This document shows positions 59,976 to 64,000 of a DNA stretch of 64,000 bases, piece after piece. Every line of letters begins with the position of its first letter. The first letter of the stretch is position 1. A program made the position numbers and the translations under genes. Origin of the DNA: Lachnospiraceae bacterium (GTDB taxonomy: Bacteria > Bacillota > Clostridia > Lachnospirales > Lachnospiraceae); assembly GCA_029338675.1 (NCBI GenBank), contig JAQYAV010000052.1, positions 26,326 through 90,325 on the forward strand, given 5' to 3'. A model generated the notes under the pieces. It was not told the origin of the DNA, made no database searches, and saw only the letters and a list, made by a program, of their open reading frames with translations.

Positions 59976-61556
59976 ATGAGCGTTATAGCAAAAAATCCAA
60001 TTTTAGCTGGCTTTTATCCAGACCCAACTTTTTTAGCAGTTGGAGATGATTATTATATTGTTAATTCGACATTTTCATTTTTTCCTGGTTTGCCAGTTCT
60101 TCATAGTAAAGATCTTGCACATTGGGAGCAAATAGGAAATATTCTTGACAGAGATAGTCAGTTGCCGCTCAAAAATAGCGGACATTCAAGAGGGTTGTTC
60201 GCTCCTGTTATTAGATATCATGAGGGAAAGTATTACGCAATTTGTACAAACGTATCTCATGGTAACAATTTTATTGTTGTTGCAGATAGTATTGAAGGTC
60301 CATGGTCTGAACCATATTATTTAGAGGATGCAGACGGAATTGATCCAAGTTTATTCTTTGATGATGACGGAAGATGCTATTATTGTGGTACTCATCCTAA
60401 TCCAGATGGAGTAAAATACAATGGCGACTGGTATATATATGTAAAAGAGCTTGATTTAAAGACTATGAAGCTTGTTGGCGAGCATAAGAATGTTTGGAAT
60501 GGTTCAATGCGTAATGTAATTTGGCCAGAAGGTCCACATATATATAAGAAAGATGGATATTATTATATTATGCATGCTGAAGGTGGTACTGGTCCAGATC
60601 ATTGCGTTACAATATGTAGAAGTAAAAGTGTATGGGGACCATATGAAAATTATCCAAAGAATCCTATTTTAACTCACAGACACCTTGGCAAAGATTATCC
60701 AATTCAGTATGTTGGTCATGGTGATATAATTGAGACATCTAATGGAGAGTGGTATATGGTAATGTTAGCAGTTCGTCCATTAGAAGGATATACTACAATG
60801 GGTAGAGAAACTTTCCTTGCAAAGGTTACATGGGAAGATGGATGGCCAGTTGTTAATCCTGGAGTTGGTATGCTTACTGATGAAGTAGAAATTGACTTAC
60901 CAGAATGGAATCCACTTACTGATCCTAACTCATATACATCTAGAACAAAAGGTTTTACTATGCCTCCATTTGGAGATAAGAAGTATGATTTCTCTAAGAT
61001 GGAAAAATTAGGCCATGAGTTTTTATTGCTACGTAATCCAAAAGATAAGATGTACGAGCTTAGCAATGATGGACTTAAATTGAACTATGATGCAAAAACA
61101 ATTATTGATGAAGACGAGGTTTCTTTTGTATCAATAAGACAGCAACATCATTATTTCGATGTAACAACTGAATTAGCTGTTGATTCTTTAAAGAACAACT
61201 ACGCAGCTGGTATTACAGTATTACAGAACAATTTATATAATATTCGTATTGAAGCAAAGAATGAGATGATTAATGCAGTTCTTTGTCAGGACGGAAAGGA
61301 TGAATTAATTGGTTCAGTTGCAATTAACGAGGTTGTTAAAGACAATGTTGTTAAATTAACAATAAGTATTGATGGCTTAATTGCTAAAATGTATGCAGGA
61401 GACAAGTCATTAGGGGAGGCTTCTGTTAAGAACTTATCTACAGAGGTTGCTGGTGGATTTGTTGGATGTGTTATTGGATTATATGCAACTGCAAATGGAA
61501 CTTGTACACAAGATTATGCTACATTTAAATCACTTGAATATGTTGTGAAAAAATAA
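59976..61556 (+). CDS. glycoside hydrolase family 43 (beta-xylosidase / arabinofuranosidase-like)
   Basis: NPILAGFYPDPTFLAVGDDYYIVNSTFSFFPGLPVLHSKDL, WPEGPHIYKKDGYYYIMHAEGGTG, GHGDIIET; SD tggaggt. Confidence 0.93.
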   Translation: MSVIAKNPILAGFYPDPTFLAVGDDYYIVNSTFSFFPGLPVLHSKDLAHWEQIGNILDRDSQLPLKNSGHSRGLFAPVIRYHEGKYYAICTNVSHGNNFIVVADSIEGPWSEPYYLEDADGIDPSLFFDDDGRCYYCGTHPNPDGVKYNGDWYIYVKELDLKTMKLVGEHKNVWNGSMRNVIWPEGPHIYKKDGYYYIMHAEGGTGPDHCVTICRSKSVWGPYENYPKNPILTHRHLGKDYPIQYVGHGDIIETSNGEWYMVMLAVRPLEGYTTMGRETFLAKVTWEDGWPVVNPGVGMLTDEVEIDLPEWNPLTDPNSYTSRTKGFTMPPFGDKKYDFSKMEKLGHEFLLLRNPKDKMYELSNDGLKLNYDAKTIIDEDEVSFVSIRQQHHYFDVTTELAVDSLKNNYAAGITVLQNNLYNIRIEAKNEMINAVLCQDGKDELIGSVAINEVVKDNVVKLTISIDGLIAKMYAGDKSLGEASVKNLSTEVAGGFVGCVIGLYATANGTCTQDYATFKSLEYVVKK

Positions 61557-61629
61557 TAAGTTAATTACTTATTTTTCATAACAAATTAACTAATATATTT
61601 TGTTGATTTATATATATAATACATTTATA

Positions 61630-61665
61630 ATATATCAGGCATAAAATATGCCTGATATATTTTTT
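61630..61665 (+). terminator. rho-independent terminator
   Basis: atatatcaggcata ... tatgcctgatatat + ttttt. Confidence 0.75.
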
Positions 61666-61680
61666 GAATAGGAGAGTCAT

Positions 61681-63825
61681 ATGGATATTACTGGAATTAT
61701 TGCAAAAGAGCTTAGTATTAAAATTTGGCAGGTCGAAAAGACAATTGAATTAATAGATGAAGGAAATACAATACCATTTATTTCTCGATATAGAAAAGAG
61801 GTTACAGGATCACTTAATGATGAACAGTTAAGAGATTTAGATGAACGATTGACATACTTGCGAAATCTTGAAGAAAGAAAGAACACAGTTATTGCTTCAA
61901 TTGAAGAACAAGAAAAAATGACTGATGAATTAAGAAAGCAGATTGATGAAGCAATGACATTGGTTGCTGTGGAAGATTTGTATAGACCATATAAACCAAA
62001 GAGAAGAACAAGAGCTACAATTGCAAAAGAAAAAGGTCTAGAGGGATTAGCTAATATCATTTCATTGCAGCTTACAAACAAAACAATCGAGGAAGAAGCA
62101 GAAGCTTATATTGATGAAGAAAAAGGCGTATCCAACACTGAAGAAGCTATTTCAGGTGCAATGGATATATTAGCTGAACATTACGCAGATGAGGCAGAAT
62201 ATCGTACTAGAATTAGAGAAATCACAAGGGATAAGGGCTTACTTGTTTCTGCAGCTAAAGATAAAGAAGAAAAAAGTGTATATGAGATGTACTACGAATT
62301 CGAAGAACCAATTAAAAAAGCTGTAGGATATAGAATTTTGGCAATCAATAGAGGAGAAAATGAAAAAATATTATCTGTCAAGATAAATGCTCCTAGAGAA
62401 GATATAATTAATTATCTTAGCAAGCAGATAATAAATAATGATAGTCATGATAGCGCAAAGTATATACACATGGCTATTGAAGATAGCTATGATAGATTAA
62501 TCGCTCCTTCTATTGAACGTGAAATTAGAAATGAATTAACTGAGATGGCAGAAGAAGGTGCAATTAATGTATTTGGAAAGAATTTGCATCAGCTTTTAAT
62601 GCAGCCACCTATTTCAGGACAGACAGTTTTAGGATGGGATCCAGCATTTAGAACTGGATGTAAATTAGCTGTAGTTGATCCAACTGGTAAAGTTCTTGAT
62701 ACTGTTGTAATATACCCAACAGCACCTCAGAATAAAGTTGATGAAGCTAAGGTTATATTAAAGAAACTAATAGATAAGTATAATATTTCACTTATTTCTT
62801 TAGGCAATGGTACTGCAAGTAGAGAATCTGAAATGGTAATTGTAGAATTACTAAAAGAAATAAAGCAGGATGTAAAATATGTAATTGTAAATGAAGCAGG
62901 TGCTTCTGTATATTCTGCTAGTAAATTAGCAACTGAAGAATTTCCTAATTTTGATGTAGGTCAAAGAAGTGCTGCTTCAATTGCAAGAAGAATTCAAGAT
63001 CCTTTGGCAGAATTAGTAAAAATTTCACCTAAATCAATTGGTGTTGGTCAGTATCAGCATGATATGAATCAGAAGAATCTTGATAATGCGCTTACAGCAG
63101 TAGTAGAGGATTGTGTTAACAGTGTTGGCGTAGATCTTAATACTGCCTCAGCTTCATTGCTTGAATATATTTCTGGTATTAATAAAACTCTTGCTAAGAA
63201 TATAGTTTCTTATAGAGAAGAAAATGGAAGATTTAAGACAAGAAAAGAGCTTCTTAAGGTTTCCAAGCTTGGACCAAAGGCTTTTGAACAGTGTGCAGGT
63301 TTCCTTAGAATTGTTGGAGGAGATGATATACTTGATGCAACAAGTGTGCATCCAGAGAGCTATGAGGCTGCTCGTTCACTAATGAAGCTTTTAGAGGTTA
63401 CCAATGATGATATTAAAGCAGGTGGAATTAAGGGTATAAGTAAGAAGATTAAGAATTCTTCTGAAATAGCTGAAAAGATTGGTGTTGGAGAACCTACTTT
63501 AGTAGATATTGTTAAGGAGCTTGAAAAACCAGGTCGTGACCCTCGTGAAGAAATGCCTAAGCCTATTCTTCGAAATGATGTATTGGAGATGAAGGATCTT
63601 AAAGAGGGAATGGAATTAAAGGGAACAGTTCGTAATGTTATTGATTTTGGTGCTTTTGTAGACATAGGAGTGCATCAGGATGGACTTGTTCATATTTCAA
63701 AGATGACTGATAAATATATTAAACATCCACTTGAGGTGGTAGCTGTTGGAGATATTGTTGATGTAACAGTTATTGGCGTAGATATGGAAAAGAAGAGAAT
63801 ACAGCTTTCTATGTTAAAAAATTAA
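61681..63825 (+). CDS. tex: Tex family RNA-binding transcriptional accessory protein
   Basis: NTIPFISRYRKEVTGSL, LGWDPAFRTGCKLAVVD, ISPKSIGVGQYQHDMNQ, C-terminal S1 domain GTVRNVIDFGAFVDIGVHQDGLVHIS. Confidence 0.95.
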   Translation: MDITGIIAKELSIKIWQVEKTIELIDEGNTIPFISRYRKEVTGSLNDEQLRDLDERLTYLRNLEERKNTVIASIEEQEKMTDELRKQIDEAMTLVAVEDLYRPYKPKRRTRATIAKEKGLEGLANIISLQLTNKTIEEEAEAYIDEEKGVSNTEEAISGAMDILAEHYADEAEYRTRIREITRDKGLLVSAAKDKEEKSVYEMYYEFEEPIKKAVGYRILAINRGENEKILSVKINAPREDIINYLSKQIINNDSHDSAKYIHMAIEDSYDRLIAPSIEREIRNELTEMAEEGAINVFGKNLHQLLMQPPISGQTVLGWDPAFRTGCKLAVVDPTGKVLDTVVIYPTAPQNKVDEAKVILKKLIDKYNISLISLGNGTASRESEMVIVELLKEIKQDVKYVIVNEAGASVYSASKLATEEFPNFDVGQRSAASIARRIQDPLAELVKISPKSIGVGQYQHDMNQKNLDNALTAVVEDCVNSVGVDLNTASASLLEYISGINKTLAKNIVSYREENGRFKTRKELLKVSKLGPKAFEQCAGFLRIVGGDDILDATSVHPESYEAARSLMKLLEVTNDDIKAGGIKGISKKIKNSSEIAEKIGVGEPTLVDIVKELEKPGRDPREEMPKPILRNDVLEMKDLKEGMELKGTVRNVIDFGAFVDIGVHQDGLVHISKMTDKYIKHPLEVVAVGDIVDVTVIGVDMEKKRIQLSMLKN

Positions 63826-63865
63826 TAATGTAATTTGTAGTATATAATTTGGATTATATAATCAG

Positions 63866-64000
63866 AACCACCGGCTTAGCCGGTGGTTTGTTCAAGCCCT
63901 ATAAGGGCTTATTACCGGCTCTGGAGTCTAAAGACTCATTGAAAAGGTTCGCCAGCCGCAACATCATTTACTCACCGAGCCCTAAAGGGCTCTATTTATT
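63866..64000. other. array of four GC-rich hairpins truncated by window edge; possible IS200/IS605-like element end or structured RNA
   Basis: aaccaccgg-cttag-ccggtggtt (63866-63888), aagccct-ata-agggctt (63894-63910), gagtct-aa-agactc (63924-63937), gagccct-aa-agggctc (63977-63992); much higher GC than surrounding sequence. Confidence 0.5.

Noticed and set aside
63941-63960. GGTTCGCC string considered as a tRNA T-loop
   Set aside because: No acceptor, D or anticodon arms can be arranged around it

Overview
The window is a low-GC chromosomal segment, Lachnospiraceae-like by gene content (taxon is inference). It is gene-dense, mostly + strand, and dominated by ordinary chromosomal genes. I see no prophage, CRISPR array, rRNA or tRNA. 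Main blocks: (1) a NiCo (czcD-type) riboswitch with overlapping terminator ahead of a cation-diffusion-facilitator exporter; (2) signalling genes: Hpt, chemoreceptor, EAL protein with degenerate GGDEF, hybrid histidine kinase and a GGDEF cyclase; (3) two adjacent GH94 phosphorylases, a convergent AraC regulator and a short GH16 beta-glucanase remnant; (4) an aminotransferase next to a cytidylyltransferase/oxidoreductase fusion; (5) an ECF sigma/anti-sigma-like pair, a transglutaminase lipoprotein with TTEAT repeats, then MoxR-DUF58-VWA-VWA-TPR; (6) a lipid kinase / phosphatidylserine decarboxylase pair; (7) MBOAT and SGNH acyl-transfer-like genes; (8) a housekeeping run: divIVA-like, ruvAB, zapA, U32 peptidase, FtsW/RodA, PBP, NUDIX, sortase B, rsmE, cysteine desulfurase, thiI; (9) GH43 and tex. 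The last ~140 bp is an array of GC-rich hairpins cut by the window edge, possibly the end of an IS200/IS605-like element. Best leads for something under-described are the cytidylyltransferase-oxidoreductase fusion locus, the sigma/transglutaminase/MoxR-VWA locus, the leader element before the hybrid kinase and the terminal hairpin array. Start codons were adjusted from the ORF track where a Shine-Dalgarno and downstream start were better. All family calls come from reading motifs, with no database search.
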